The notes under the pieces: model-generated | The model's database searches: none | The model's input: the letters and a program-made list of their open reading frames with translations, nothing else | What the model was told of the DNA's origin: nothing | Shown: one piece after another, positions 29,231 to 37,734 of the stretch | How the letters are laid out: each line of letters opens with the position of its first letter | How positions within the stretch are numbered: the stretch's first letter is position 1 | Translations under genes and position numbers: made by a program | Origin: Sphingomonas sp. Leaf17 | GTDB lineage: Bacteria > Pseudomonadota > Alphaproteobacteria > Sphingomonadales > Sphingomonadaceae | Length of the DNA stretch: 64,000 nt | NCBI RefSeq assembly: GCF_001421505.1 | Contig: NZ_LMKL01000004.1 | Span: 310,001 to 374,000, forward strand | Direction of reading: 5' to 3'

Positions 29231-30298
29231 ATGCGGTGGACCAGGATAGCGGCAGGCGCGGTGTACGCGATCGCCGGGTTGCTCGTTCTCGTCACGGCGC
29301 TCAGCGCGATCGAGTCCAACGAGTGGTGGATTCGGATCTGGGATTTTCCGCGCGTCCAGATCCTTGTCGGGCTGGCCGTCGCTGCGATCGCGATCGGCTG
29401 GATCGGTCGTCGCTGGCGCTGGCCGGCGCTTGGGCTGCTGGCGCTTGCGGCCGCTTGGCAGGTATACCGGATCCTGCCCTACACACCGTTCGCGTCCAGG
29501 GAGGTCGCGTTCGCCGATGACGCATTCGACGCGAAATCCTGCTTCAGCGTGCTGTCCCTGAACGTCTATCAATACAACACCGACTATGCGCGGACGATCG
29601 CGCTGATCGACCGCGAGGATCCCGACATCCTGCTGCTGCTGGAAACCGGCAGCAAATGGGCGGTGGCGCTGGAGCCGGTGTTGCGCCGCTATCCCCACCG
29701 CGTCGACCGGCCGCTCGACAACACGTACGGCCTGATGTTCGCGACACGGCTGCCCATGACGAAGGGGCGGATCGGCGCGATCATCGAGAAGGAGACGCCG
29801 TCGGTGTTCGCCAGCCTGACGACGCGTGGCGGCACGCCGTTCAACTATATCGGCCTGCATCCGCGCCCGCCGCTGCCGGGGCAGGATACCGAAGCGCGCG
29901 ATGCCGAAATCGCGATCGCGGCGGGCCGTGCGCGGGCGATGAAATATCCGGTGCTGGCCGGGGGCGACTTCAACGACGTCGCCTGGTCGCACACGTCGCA
30001 ATTGTTCAAGCGGATTGGCGGCTATCTCGATCCCCGGATCGGGCGGGGCACCTATCCGACTTTCCCGGCCGGGTATCCCGGCTTCCGCTGGCCGCTGGAC
30101 CATCTGTTCTTCACGCCGGAGTTCCGGGTGCGGTCGCTGGGCGTCGGCGCATCGATCGGGTCCGATCATCTGCCCGTGACGGCGGTGCTGTGCCTGGGCG
30201 ATACGGTACCCGATGCACCCGCGCCGAAGGTATCGACCGAGGACCGCAAGGACGCGCGGGAAATCCTGAACGAATATCGCGAAACCGACACGCACTGA
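29231..30298 (+). CDS. membrane-anchored endonuclease/exonuclease/phosphatase-family protein
   Basis: A 355-residue protein. ATG 29231 (MRWTRIAAGAVYAIAG) has GGGGGAC upstream; earlier in-frame starts are weaker. Three hydrophobic helices fill residues ~5-80. The EEP domain then shows SLNVYQYNTDY, DILLLLETG (catalytic Glu), IGLHPRPPLPG, GGDFNDVAWS and the final SDHLPVTAVL, so all metal and histidine motifs are present. This is the membrane-bound class with an external catalytic domain, typical of phosphodiesterases of unknown substrate. A hydrophilic tail of about 35 residues ends it. Confidence 0.88.
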   Translation: MRWTRIAAGAVYAIAGLLVLVTALSAIESNEWWIRIWDFPRVQILVGLAVAAIAIGWIGRRWRWPALGLLALAAAWQVYRILPYTPFASREVAFADDAFDAKSCFSVLSLNVYQYNTDYARTIALIDREDPDILLLLETGSKWAVALEPVLRRYPHRVDRPLDNTYGLMFATRLPMTKGRIGAIIEKETPSVFASLTTRGGTPFNYIGLHPRPPLPGQDTEARDAEIAIAAGRARAMKYPVLAGGDFNDVAWSHTSQLFKRIGGYLDPRIGRGTYPTFPAGYPGFRWPLDHLFFTPEFRVRSLGVGASIGSDHLPVTAVLCLGDTVPDAPAPKVSTEDRKDAREILNEYRETDTH

Positions 30299-30376
30299 CA
30301 ACCGCGTTCATCGTAACGCAACCTTTGACGCGATCGGTCATTCTGTCAGGTGAACCCCGTCATAGAGTGACTTGTC

Positions 30377-30454
30377 ATGAAGCAGGCTTTTCCCCTTTTC
30401 TGTGCCCTTGTTCCCTTGCTCGCCGTCGTCGGCGCATGCGTCAGCTGCCCGTGA
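30377..30454 (+). CDS. putative 25-residue small lipoprotein (entericidin-like)
   Basis: ATG 30377 opens a 25-codon frame ending at TGA 30452-30454. The peptide is MKQAFPLFCALVPLLAVVGA followed by CVSCP: a basic residue, a hydrophobic helix and a lipobox-like V-G-A-C. Such tiny lipoproteins (entericidin and similar) are real but often missed. It lies between the EEP gene and a strong terminator that would serve as its transcript end. The ribosome binding site is weak (GAGTGA), which keeps confidence moderate. Confidence 0.4.
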   Translation: MKQAFPLFCALVPLLAVVGACVSCP

Positions 30455-30484
30455 CGCCAACCGCCACAAAATGCTGAACGCAAC

Positions 30485-30520
30485 AAAAAGGCCACCCGGA
30501 TCGCTCCGGGTGGCCTTTTT
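30485..30520. terminator. strong bidirectional terminator downstream of rplI
   Basis: A perfect 16-base-pair stem (AAAAAGGCCACCCGGA and its complement) with a TCGC loop, running into TTTTT on both strands. It ends the rpsF-rpsR-rplI operon on the minus strand and the upstream plus-strand transcripts. Confidence 0.93.
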
Positions 30521-30544
30521 CCTTGGCGAAGGAAACGAAGGGGA

Positions 30545-31144
30545 TCAGCCCTGCGCTTCGTCCTCCGGCTGGTCGCGATCGACTTCGGCGGTCGCGCCCG
30601 GCTCAGCGTTGGGATCGTAATCCTCGACGAAACCGGCCTCGTCCTTTTCGAACATGGCCGACATCACGTCGACGCCCTGCGCCTGCATCTCGGCCTCTTC
30701 CGGCGAACGGGCGACGTTGACCTTGACGGGCACCGACACCTCGGGGTGCAGCGCGACCTTGATCGTGTAGACGCCGATCGACTTGATCGGCTTGTCCAGA
30801 ACGATCGCGGTCTTGCCGACCTTGTGGCCGTCGGCGACCAGCGCCTCGACCAGATCACGCACCGCGACCGAACCATAAAGCTGGCCGGTGTTCGATGCCT
30901 GACGGATCAGGGTGACGGTGGCGTTGTCGAAGGTCTTGGCTTCCGTCTCGGCATCGGCACGACGCGCGGCGTTGTCCGATTCGATCCGGGCGCGGTTGGC
31001 CTCGAACACCTTGCGATTGGCTTCGTTGGAACGAAGCGCCTTCTTGTTGGGAAGGAGGAAGTTACGGGCATACCCGTCCTTCACCTTCACGACGTCGCCG
31101 ATAGCACCAAGCTTTTCGACGCGCTCAAGCAGAATGACGTCCAT
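30545..31144 (-). CDS. rplI: 50S ribosomal protein L9, with acidic C-terminal extension
   Basis: A 199-residue protein. The N-terminal RNA-binding domain (MDVILLERVEKLGAIGDVVK, GYARNFLLPNKKALR) and the long connecting helix are standard. The usual protein is about 150 residues; here the C-terminus continues with an acidic tail (FVEDYDPNAEPGATAEVDRD and on) of some 40 residues, a trait of several alphaproteobacterial L9 proteins. It is the last gene of the S6-S18-L9 operon, ahead of a strong terminator. Confidence 0.97.
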   Translation of the reverse strand: MDVILLERVEKLGAIGDVVKVKDGYARNFLLPNKKALRSNEANRKVFEANRARIESDNAARRADAETEAKTFDNATVTLIRQASNTGQLYGSVAVRDLVEALVADGHKVGKTAIVLDKPIKSIGVYTIKVALHPEVSVPVKVNVARSPEEAEMQAQGVDVMSAMFEKDEAGFVEDYDPNAEPGATAEVDRDQPEDEAQG

Positions 31145-31156
31145 GTGGGCGTGTCC

Positions 31157-31381
31157 TTACTTAACGATGTAGGGCAGCAGGCCCAGATGACGGGCGCGCT
31201 TGATGGCCTGGGCCAGTTCGCGCTGCTTCTTCGCGCTCACCGAGGTGATGCGCGAGGGGACGATCTTGCCACGCTCGGACACGAAGCCCTGGAGCAGACG
31301 GACGTCCTTATAGTCGATCCGGGGAGCATCCTTGGCCGAGAACGGGCAGCTCTTGCGGCGGCGGAAAAATGGGCGTGCCAT
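31157..31381 (-). CDS. rpsR: 30S ribosomal protein S18
   Basis: A 74-residue basic protein with the family core [40 protein letters not shown] and [14 protein letters not shown]18 pairs with S6 on the 30S platform. It starts two bases after the rpsF stop codon and 12 bases before rplI, so the three are co-transcribed. Confidence 0.97.
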   Translation of the reverse strand: MARPFFRRRKSCPFSAKDAPRIDYKDVRLLQGFVSERGKIVPSRITSVSAKKQRELAQAIKRARHLGLLPYIVK

Positions 31382-31383
31382 GA

Positions 31384-31830
31384 TTATTCAGCTCCCTCTT
31401 CGCGGTCACGACGGGGACCACGGTCGCCACGGTCCGGACGATCGCCACGGCCTTCACGGCCGCCTTCACGACCACCCTCGCGGTCGCCACGACGCTCACG
31501 GTCGCGCTCCTGCTTGCGCATCATCACGGTGGGACCCTCTTCGAGGGTGTCGACCTTGACGGTCATGTAGCGGATGATGTCTTCGTTGATCTGGGTCTGG
31601 CGCTCCAGCTCGGCGATGACCGAACCCGGTGCGTCGATTTCCAGCATGACATAATGCGCCTTGCGGTTCTTGGCGATCTTGTACGCCAGCGAACGCAGGC
31701 CCCAGCTCTCGGTCTTGACGACCCGGCCTTCGTTGTCATTCACGATCTTGGTGGCGATTTCCGCCAGTGCGTCCACCTGCGCCTGTGCCAGATCCTGGCG
31801 CGCAAGGAACACATGCTCGTATAGAGCCAT
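31384..31830 (-). CDS. rpsF: 30S ribosomal protein S6, with charged Arg/Gly/Asp-rich tail
   Basis: A 148-residue protein starting at ATG 31828-31830 ([20 protein letters not shown]), with AAGGACGAGAC just upstream; a 16-codon upstream extension is unlikely. The ferredoxin-like S6 fold covers residues 1-100 ([37 protein letters not shown]). The last 40 residues are low-complexity, built on [12 protein letters not shown] and [15 protein letters not shown]. Binding to S18 should be normal. First gene of the operon; its ~100-base leader could carry an S6-S18 autoregulatory fold, but I could not confirm one. Confidence 0.96.
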   Translation of the reverse strand: MALYEHVFLARQDLAQAQVDALAEIATKIVNDNEGRVVKTESWGLRSLAYKIAKNRKAHYVMLEIDAPGSVIAELERQTQINEDIIRYMTVKVDTLEEGPTVMMRKQERDRERRGDREGGREGGREGRGDRPDRGDRGPRRDREEGAE

Positions 31831-32008
31831 GTCTCGTCCTTCGTCTTGGCCGATCGCTGATATACGCCCCATGCGCATACCCCTCCGGCTGTCGTCTCGA
31901 ATGCAAACGTTTTGAATGCAGACCGGGGCAAAGGACGTTGCGGTCCTTCACCCCGGTTGCGATCGGCCTTAGCGCATTGACCGCGAAAGGCAAGTCGGGT
32001 CTCCGGTC

Positions 32009-32392
32009 TTAGCGGATGACCCCGCTCAGCACGGCGGCGACGATCCCGCTGGTGATGCCGACGAGCACCGCGTCATTGCCCGACTGGACGTAACGGTAGC
32101 CGCGCGGCGGGGCGCGCAGGCCGCGATACTGGCGATAGTCGATCACCCGGTAATTGCGGGCCTGAAGCCGGTTGAACCGCTCACCCTTGCGCCAGCCGGT
32201 CCGGTACACGACGCGGGCCTGGGGCTGGCGTGCCACCGTCCGCTGCTTCACGACCGTGCGGCCATTGGGCTTCTGCTTCACCGTCGTCACGGTCCGCTCG
32301 GTCTGGCGATAGGCCTGCGCATCGGCGGCGGTGGCCATCACGGGGGCAGCGATCAGCGTGGCGGCAATGGCGCTCATCAGGAACTTCTTCAT
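32009..32392 (-). CDS. RcnB-family periplasmic protein
   Basis: A 127-residue secreted protein starting at ATG 32390-32392 (MKKFLMSAIAATLIAAPVMA) with AAGGAG eight bases upstream. After the signal peptide comes a basic, Gln/Arg/Val-rich region (TVTTVKQKPNGRTVVKQRTV) and the RcnB-like core GWRKGERFNRLQARNYRVID, YRQYRGLRAPPRGYRYVQ and a hydrophobic C-terminus (VLVGITSGIVAAVLSGVI). The family is named for E. coli RcnB in nickel/cobalt homeostasis, but most alphaproteobacterial members have no shown metal role. The 187-base gap to fabD holds two TGTCGCA repeats but no promoter I can assign. Confidence 0.85.
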   Translation of the reverse strand: MKKFLMSAIAATLIAAPVMATAADAQAYRQTERTVTTVKQKPNGRTVVKQRTVARQPQARVVYRTGWRKGERFNRLQARNYRVIDYRQYRGLRAPPRGYRYVQSGNDAVLVGITSGIVAAVLSGVIR

Positions 32393-32579
32393 GACAATCA
32401 CTCCTTCTTGTCATCCGGCGAAGGGCGTCATGCCCGCCGTCTGGAAACATATATGGAAGCCAGCTGTCGCAGACCTTTTGCAGGGACGTGGCCAATTGGT
32501 CGCAAAATGTCGCAGCTTGCACAGCTGTCCTTGAGTTTATACGGGCCGTCGTTTCGCGTTCACGAGGGTAGTCATAACG

Positions 32580-33515
32580 ATGCGTGCGTTCATCTTTCCG
32601 GGGCAGGGCAGCCAGATCGTCGGCATGGGCCGTGCGCTCGCCGATGCCAGTCCGACGGCGCGGGCCGTATTCCAGGAAGTCGACGAGGCGCTGGGGCAGC
32701 ACCTGTTCCGGCTGATGGCCGATGGTCCGGCCGAGGAACTGGTGCTGACGCAGAATGCGCAGCCGGCAATCATGGCCAACGCCATCGCCACGCTGCGCGT
32801 GCTGGAGGTGGAGGGCAACGTCCGGCTGGCGGACAAGGCCGATTATGTCGCCGGCCACAGCCTGGGTGAATACAGCGCGCTGTGTGCGGCGGGTGCGATC
32901 GACCTGACGACCACGGCGCGTCTGCTGAAGCTGCGAGGGCTGGCCATGCAGTCGGCGGTGCCGGTGGGCGAGGGCGGCATGGCCGTGCTGCTGGGTGCCG
33001 ATCTGGCCAGGGCGCAGGCGATCGCCGACGCGGCGGCGCAGGGCGATGTCTGCGCGGTCGCCAACGATAATGACCCGACCCAGGTCGTGATTTCAGGCAC
33101 CAGGGCCGCGATCGACCGCGCCATCGCCATCGCCAAGGATCACGGTGCCAAGCGGGCGATGGCCCTGCCGGTGTCGGCGCCGTTCCACTGTTCGCTGATG
33201 CAGCCGGCCGCCTATGCTATGGAGGCCGCGCTGGACGAGGCCAGGATCGACGCGCCGCTGGTGCCCGTCTTCGCCAACGTCACCGCCGCGCCCGTCAGCG
33301 ACCCCGATACGATCCGCCGGCTGCTGGTAGAGCAGGTCACCGGCATGGTCCGCTGGCGCGAATCGGTGCTGGCGATGGAATCGGCCGGGGTCCACGGCTT
33401 CGTCGAGTTCGGCGGCAAGGTTCTTGCCCCGATGGTCAAACGCATCGCCCCCGACGTGACCGCGACCAGCGTCATCACGATGGACGATATCGAGGCGCTG
33501 CTGAAGACGCTGTAA
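32580..33515 (+). CDS. fabD: malonyl-CoA:ACP transacylase FabD
   Basis: A 311-residue enzyme that moves malonyl from CoA to acyl carrier protein. The N-terminus is FIFPGQGSQIVGMG, the nucleophile is in AGHSLGEYSAL, the arginine is in LLKLRGLAMQ and the catalytic histidine is in PVSAPFHCSLMQPAA. Starts at ATG 32580 with GAGGG upstream. First gene of fabD-fabG-acpP-fabF, reading away from the RcnB-like gene. Confidence 0.96.
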   Translation: MRAFIFPGQGSQIVGMGRALADASPTARAVFQEVDEALGQHLFRLMADGPAEELVLTQNAQPAIMANAIATLRVLEVEGNVRLADKADYVAGHSLGEYSALCAAGAIDLTTTARLLKLRGLAMQSAVPVGEGGMAVLLGADLARAQAIADAAAQGDVCAVANDNDPTQVVISGTRAAIDRAIAIAKDHGAKRAMALPVSAPFHCSLMQPAAYAMEAALDEARIDAPLVPVFANVTAAPVSDPDTIRRLLVEQVTGMVRWRESVLAMESAGVHGFVEFGGKVLAPMVKRIAPDVTATSVITMDDIEALLKTL

Positions 33516-33553
33516 CGCGACCGACAGCACTACGACACACGAAGGAGAGTATC

Positions 33554-34291
33554 ATGTTCGACCTGACAGGCATGACCGCACTGGTGACCGGCGCATCCGG
33601 CGGTATCGGTTCCGCCATAGCGCAGGCGCTGGCCGCGCAGGGGGCGCGGCTGGCGGTGTCCGGTTCGAATGCGGACAAGCTGGAGGCGTTTCGGGCCACG
33701 CTGCCGGGCGACCATGTCGCGCTGCCGTGCAATCTGTCGGACGGGGCGGCGGTCGATGCGCTGGCACCGCAGGCGGTGGCCGCGCTCGGCAGGCTCGACA
33801 TTCTGGTCAACAACGCCGGGGTCACGCGCGACAACCTGCTCATGCGGATGAAGGACGACGAATGGGATCAGGTGATCCGCGTCAACCTGGAGGCGGCGTT
33901 CCGCCTTTGCCGTGCCGCCGCCAAACCGATGATGAAGGCGCGGTTCGGCCGGATCGTGTCGATCACCTCGGTCGTCGGCGCGACCGGCAACCCGGGCCAG
34001 GCCAATTATGCCGCGTCCAAGGCAGGCCTTGTCGGCATGTCGAAGGCGATGGCGCAGGAACTGGCCAGCCGTGGCATCACCGTGAACTGCGTCGCGCCGG
34101 GATTCATCGCGTCGGCGATGACCGACGGGCTGCCCGAGGCGCAGAAGGCGGCACTGACCACGCGGATCCCGGCGGGCAAGCTGGGCGAGGGGGCTGACGT
34201 GGCCGCCGCTGTCGTGTACCTCGCCAGCCGCGAAGCCGGATACGTCACGGGCCAGACCGTGCATGTGAACGGCGGGATGGCGATGATCTGA
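33554..34291 (+). CDS. fabG: 3-oxoacyl-ACP reductase FabG
   Basis: A 245-residue NADPH-dependent SDR. TGASGGIGSAIAQAL is the cofactor motif, LVNNAGVTRDNLLMRMKDDE the conserved helix region, and the triad is in SITSVVGATGNPGQANYAAS followed by KAG. The C-terminal YVTGQTVHVNGGMAMI is diagnostic of FabG. GAAGGAG lies seven bases before the ATG. It reduces the ketoacyl product of FabF and FabH during fatty acid elongation. Confidence 0.97.
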   Translation: MFDLTGMTALVTGASGGIGSAIAQALAAQGARLAVSGSNADKLEAFRATLPGDHVALPCNLSDGAAVDALAPQAVAALGRLDILVNNAGVTRDNLLMRMKDDEWDQVIRVNLEAAFRLCRAAAKPMMKARFGRIVSITSVVGATGNPGQANYAASKAGLVGMSKAMAQELASRGITVNCVAPGFIASAMTDGLPEAQKAALTTRIPAGKLGEGADVAAAVVYLASREAGYVTGQTVHVNGGMAMI

Positions 34292-34366
34292 TGCTTGCCA
34301 CGTGAACGACCCCGTTCTAGGTGCGTTCAGGAATACTCGAAATTACCCAAACGAAGAGGGACTACC

Positions 34367-34603
34367 ATGAGCGAGACCGCCGACCGCGTGAAGAAGATCG
34401 TCGTCGAGCATCTCGGCGTTGAAGCCGAAAAGGTGACCGAGGACGCGAGCTTCATCGACGACCTGGGTGCTGACAGCCTCGACATCGTCGAGCTGGTCAT
34501 GGCGTTCGAGGAAGAATTCGGCGTCGAGATTCCGGACGATGCCGCCGAGAAGATCACGACCGTCAAGGACGCGATCACCTATATCGACGAGCACAAGGCG
34601 TAA
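34367..34603 (+). CDS. acpP: acyl carrier protein AcpP
   Basis: A 78-residue acidic protein starting at ATG 34367 ([19 protein letters not shown]) with GAAGAGGGA upstream; a 24-codon upstream extension can be ignored. Ser37 in [12 protein letters not shown] receives the phosphopantetheine arm. It carries growing acyl chains for the Fab enzymes. It is followed by a hairpin terminator before fabF, as often seen for this highly expressed gene. Confidence 0.98.
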   Translation: MSETADRVKKIVVEHLGVEAEKVTEDASFIDDLGADSLDIVELVMAFEEEFGVEIPDDAAEKITTVKDAITYIDEHKA

Positions 34604-34655
34604 GATCCAGCAGGTCGGGCCTTTGCCTCGCCTGCGCCCGTCAGGGCTGGATTAG

Positions 34656-34697
34656 AACGGCCCCCCGTCCCCGGCACAGTGGGCGGGGGGCCGTTTT
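34656..34697 (+). terminator. hairpin terminator or attenuator between acpP and fabF
   Basis: A 12-base-pair stem (AACGGCCCCCCG with its complement at 34684-34695) around a 16-base loop, followed by TTTT. It ends 58 bases before the fabF start with no obvious second promoter, so it probably allows partial read-through. Confidence 0.8.
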
Positions 34698-34755
34698 GGT
34701 ATCGACTATCCGGCGCGCGGGTGGCCGAATGTTTGGACTGGATGGAGTGAGAGGT

Positions 34756-36012
34756 ATGCGGCGCGTTGTCGTAACCGGCCTGGGTCTGGTGACCCCGCTT
34801 GGTGCGGAGGTCGAACTGGCCTGGGCAAACCTGATCGCGGGCAAATCGGGCGCTGGCCCGATCACGCGTTTCGACGCGTCCGATCAGAAGTGTCTGATCG
34901 CCTGCGAAGTAAAGCCGGCGGACCATCCATACGGCTTCGATCCCGACAAGCGCGTGGATTACAAGATCCAGCGGCAGGTCGACCCCTTCATCGTCTATGG
35001 CATCGACGCCGCGGGACAGGCGCTGGAAGACGCCGGCCTCACGCAGATGACCGAGGCCGAGCGGTTTCGCGCCGGTTGCTCGATCGGCTCGGGCATCGGC
35101 GGCCTGCCCGGAATCGAGAGCGAATCGCTGGTGCTCGCCGAAAAGGGACCGAAGCGCGTTTCGCCGCATTTCGTCCATGGCCGGCTCATCAATCTGATTT
35201 CCGGTCAGGTTTCGATCCAGCACGGGTTGATGGGACCGAATCACGCGGTCGTCACGGCCTGCTCGACCGGCGCGCATTCGATCGGCGACGCCGCGCGGAT
35301 GATCGCGATGGACGATGCGGACGTGATGCTGGCCGGTGGTGCCGAAAGCACGATCTGCCCGATCGGCATCGCCGGTTTTGCCGCGGCACGCGCGCTGAAC
35401 ACCAGTTTCAACGACCGGCCGGAACAGGCCAGCCGCCCCTATGACCGCGACCGCGACGGCTTCGTCATGGGCGAGGGCGCTGGCGTCGTCGTGCTGGAGG
35501 AATATGAGCGGGCCAAGGCACGCGGTGCCAAGATCTATTGCGAGGTGGTCGGGTACGGCCTGTCGGGCGACGCCTATCACGTCACCGCGCCGGAGCCGGA
35601 GGGGTCGGGTGCCTATCGCTCGATGGAAATGGCGATGAAGCGGTCCGGCCTCGCGCTGTCCGACATCGACTATATCAACGCCCATGGCACCTCGACCATG
35701 GCGGACATGATCGAGCTGGGCGCAGTCAAGCGGCTGTTCGGCGATGCGATCGGCGGGCTGTCGATGAGTTCGACCAAGTCGGCGATCGGCCATCTGCTTG
35801 GTGGCGCTGGCGCGGTGGAGAGCATCTTCTGCATCCTGGCAATGCGCGACCAGATCGTCCCCCCGACGCTGAACCTCGACAATCCGGAGGAGGGGGCCGA
35901 GGGCGTCGACCTTGTGCCGCATGTCGCCCGGAAGCGCGAAGTGCGGGCCGTGCTGAACAATTCCTTCGGCTTCGGCGGCACCAACGCATCGCTGGTGATG
36001 AAGGCGATTTGA
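34756..36012 (+). CDS. fabF: beta-ketoacyl-ACP synthase II FabF
   Basis: A 418-residue condensing enzyme starting at ATG 34756 (MRRVVVTGLGLVTPLG), with GAGAGG upstream; the 20-codon extension upstream is not supported. The active site is Cys169 in TACSTGAHSIGDA, His310 in NAHGTSTMADM and His346 in SAIGHLLGGAGA. The C-terminal FGFGGTNASLVM is typical. It condenses malonyl-ACP with acyl-ACP, including the temperature-sensitive C16 to C18 step. Confidence 0.96.
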   Translation: MRRVVVTGLGLVTPLGAEVELAWANLIAGKSGAGPITRFDASDQKCLIACEVKPADHPYGFDPDKRVDYKIQRQVDPFIVYGIDAAGQALEDAGLTQMTEAERFRAGCSIGSGIGGLPGIESESLVLAEKGPKRVSPHFVHGRLINLISGQVSIQHGLMGPNHAVVTACSTGAHSIGDAARMIAMDDADVMLAGGAESTICPIGIAGFAAARALNTSFNDRPEQASRPYDRDRDGFVMGEGAGVVVLEEYERAKARGAKIYCEVVGYGLSGDAYHVTAPEPEGSGAYRSMEMAMKRSGLALSDIDYINAHGTSTMADMIELGAVKRLFGDAIGGLSMSSTKSAIGHLLGGAGAVESIFCILAMRDQIVPPTLNLDNPEEGAEGVDLVPHVARKREVRAVLNNSFGFGGTNASLVMKAI

Positions 36013-36022
36013 GCCGGATCCT

Positions 36023-36088
36023 GTTCCCCCGTGCAGGCGGGGGTCCAGACCGAGGCGTTGGACTGGACCTCCGGCTTCGCGGAGGAAC
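36023..36088. repeat. intergenic composite palindromic repeat between fabF and mltG
   Basis: GTTCCCCCGTGCAGGCGGGGG leads into TCCAG, and the reverse pattern CTGGACCTCCGGCTTCG to GGAGGAAC closes the unit, so the element is symmetric end to end. Each arm is itself a small hairpin (CCCCCG-N-CGGGGG; CCTCCG-N-CGGAGG). This is the style of sphingomonad intergenic repeats. Confidence 0.65.
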
Positions 36089-36102
36089 GATGGGGTTGAT
36101 GA

Positions 36103-37071
36103 ATGCGTAAAGTCGGCTGCTTGAGCCTGCTCGTCGTGCTGCTGGCCGGCATCGCCCTGTTCGTCGTGGTGCAAAGCTGGGGCGGGTCCGGTCCGGCACC
36201 GCGCACGCTGACGGTCGATGTCGCGGACGGATCGACGCTCGCCAAGGCCGCTGCCGAACTGGAGACGGCGGGCGCGATCCCCTCCGCCAGCCGCTTCCGT
36301 CTCTATGCGCGCATTTTCGGGTCCGGCGATCCGATCAAGGCCGGTGAATACCGCATTCCCGCCCATGCCAGCCAGTCCGACATCCTGAAATTGTTGCAGG
36401 GTGGCAAGGCGCTGCAACGGCTGGTGGTCGTGCCTGAGGGGTATCCCTCGGTGCTCGTCCACGACGCGCTCGCGAAGGCCGATGGTCTGGTCGGCAGCGT
36501 TCCCGTACCGACCGAAGGGTCGATCCTGCCCGACAGCTATGCGTTCCAGCGTGGGGATACGCGCGCCAGCGTCGTCACGCGGATGCAACGGGCGATGGAC
36601 GCCTATCTCGTCAAGGCCTGGGCCGCGCGCAAGCCCGGCATCGCGGTCACCACGCCCGCACAGGCCATCATCCTGGCGTCGATCGTCGAGAAGGAGACGG
36701 GCAAGCCGTCGGAACGCCGCATGGTGGCCGCCGTCTATGGGAACCGCCTGCGCCTCGGCATGCCGCTTCAGGCCGATCCGACCGTGATCTATCCGATCAC
36801 CAAGGGGCGTCCGCTCGGCCGGCGCATCAAGCGGTCGGAGCTTCAGGACAAGAATGGCTACAATACTTACGCTTCGCCCGGTCTGCCGGTCGGGCCGATC
36901 GCTAATCCGGGGCGGGCGTCGATCGACGCGGTGCTGAACCCGGAAAAGACGACCGCGCTATACTTTGTTGCCGATGGCACTGGTGGCCATGTGTTTGCGA
37001 ACACATTGGCCGAACACAACGCTAACGTTACCAAATGGTACGCCATCCGCCGCGCGCGAGGGGAAATGTAG
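36103..37071 (+). CDS. mltG: endolytic murein transglycosylase MltG
   Basis: A 322-residue inner-membrane protein. An N-terminal membrane anchor (LSLLVVLLAGIALFVVVQSW) is followed by a LysM-like region (VADGSTLAKAAAELETAGAI) and the YceG catalytic domain with LPDSYAFQRGDT, the catalytic Glu in ILASIVEKETG, and QADPTVIYPI and YNTYASPGLPVGPIANPG. It cuts nascent glycan strands and probably sets their length. It follows the fatty acid genes after a 90-base gap with the palindromic repeat. Confidence 0.95.
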   Translation: MRKVGCLSLLVVLLAGIALFVVVQSWGGSGPAPRTLTVDVADGSTLAKAAAELETAGAIPSASRFRLYARIFGSGDPIKAGEYRIPAHASQSDILKLLQGGKALQRLVVVPEGYPSVLVHDALAKADGLVGSVPVPTEGSILPDSYAFQRGDTRASVVTRMQRAMDAYLVKAWAARKPGIAVTTPAQAIILASIVEKETGKPSERRMVAAVYGNRLRLGMPLQADPTVIYPITKGRPLGRRIKRSELQDKNGYNTYASPGLPVGPIANPGRASIDAVLNPEKTTALYFVADGTGGHVFANTLAEHNANVTKWYAIRRARGEM

Positions 37072-37079
37072 GCGGGCCT

Positions 37080-37105
37080 GTCATCCTCGCCTGCGCGAGG
37101 ATGAC
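37080..37105. terminator. inverted repeat between convergent mltG and eda
   Basis: Eleven paired bases (GTCATCCTCGC with its complement) around CTGC, in the 45-base gap between convergent genes. There is no T-run, so it may work as a bidirectional transcript end or be a short repeat element. Confidence 0.55.
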
Positions 37106-37116
37106 AGAGGATCTGT

Positions 37117-37734
37117 TCAGCCGCGCAAGGCCGACGCCGCGCGCGCCCTCGCCTCGACATCAGCCATCGACCCGCCGGTGATCCAGCTGCCGCCGACGCA
37201 CAGGACGCGGTCGAACGCCAGCCACTCGGGCGCGCTGGCCTCGGTGATACCACCGGTCGGGCAGAACCGGCACTGATAGAACGGCGCGGCCAGCGCCTTC
37301 AGCGCCTTCAGCCCGCCGCTCGCCTCCGCCGGGAAGAATTTGAAATGGTCGAGGCCGAGGTCGAGGCCGCGCATGATGTCGGCCGCATCGGAAATGCCCG
37401 GCAGGAATGGGACGCCGCTGGCGATGATCGGGTCGGCCAGCCGTTCGGTCAGGCCGGGCGAGACGATGAACTCCGCGCCGGCGTCCATGACCCGCGCAAA
37501 CTGCTTGGCGTTGACGACGGTGCCCGCACCGACGATCGCACCGGGCACCTTCTTCATTTCGGCGATCGCCTCCAGCGCGGCGGGCGTGCGCATCGTGACT
37601 TCCAGCACGCGCAGGCCACCAGCGACCAGCGCCTCGGCGAGCGGGCGGGCGGTGGCGGCATCGTCGATGACCAGCACCGGAATGACGGCGCTGGTGCGCA
37701 TGATCGCGCCGATATCAAGCAGGGTGTCGGTCAT
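37117..37734 (-). CDS. eda: KDPG aldolase
   Basis: A 205-residue aldolase that splits 2-keto-3-deoxy-6-phosphogluconate into pyruvate and glyceraldehyde 3-phosphate. The catalytic glutamate is in LRVLEVTMRTPAAL, the Schiff-base lysine in DHFKFFPAEASGG, and GAGTVVNAKQ, CPTGGITEASAPE and CVGGSWIT are class motifs. The start ATG 37732-37734 overlaps the glk stop. Last gene of the Entner-Doudoroff operon. Confidence 0.96.
   Translation of the reverse strand: MTDTLLDIGAIMRTSAVIPVLVIDDAATARPLAEALVAGGLRVLEVTMRTPAALEAIAEMKKVPGAIVGAGTVVNAKQFARVMDAGAEFIVSPGLTERLADPIIASGVPFLPGISDAADIMRGLDLGLDHFKFFPAEASGGLKALKALAAPFYQCRFCPTGGITEASAPEWLAFDRVLCVGGSWITGGSMADVEARARAASALRG

Noticed and set aside
31831..31930. 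S6-S18 autoregulatory leader of rpsF
   Set aside because: CCG and GGT pieces exist but I could not assemble the conserved fold by eye.
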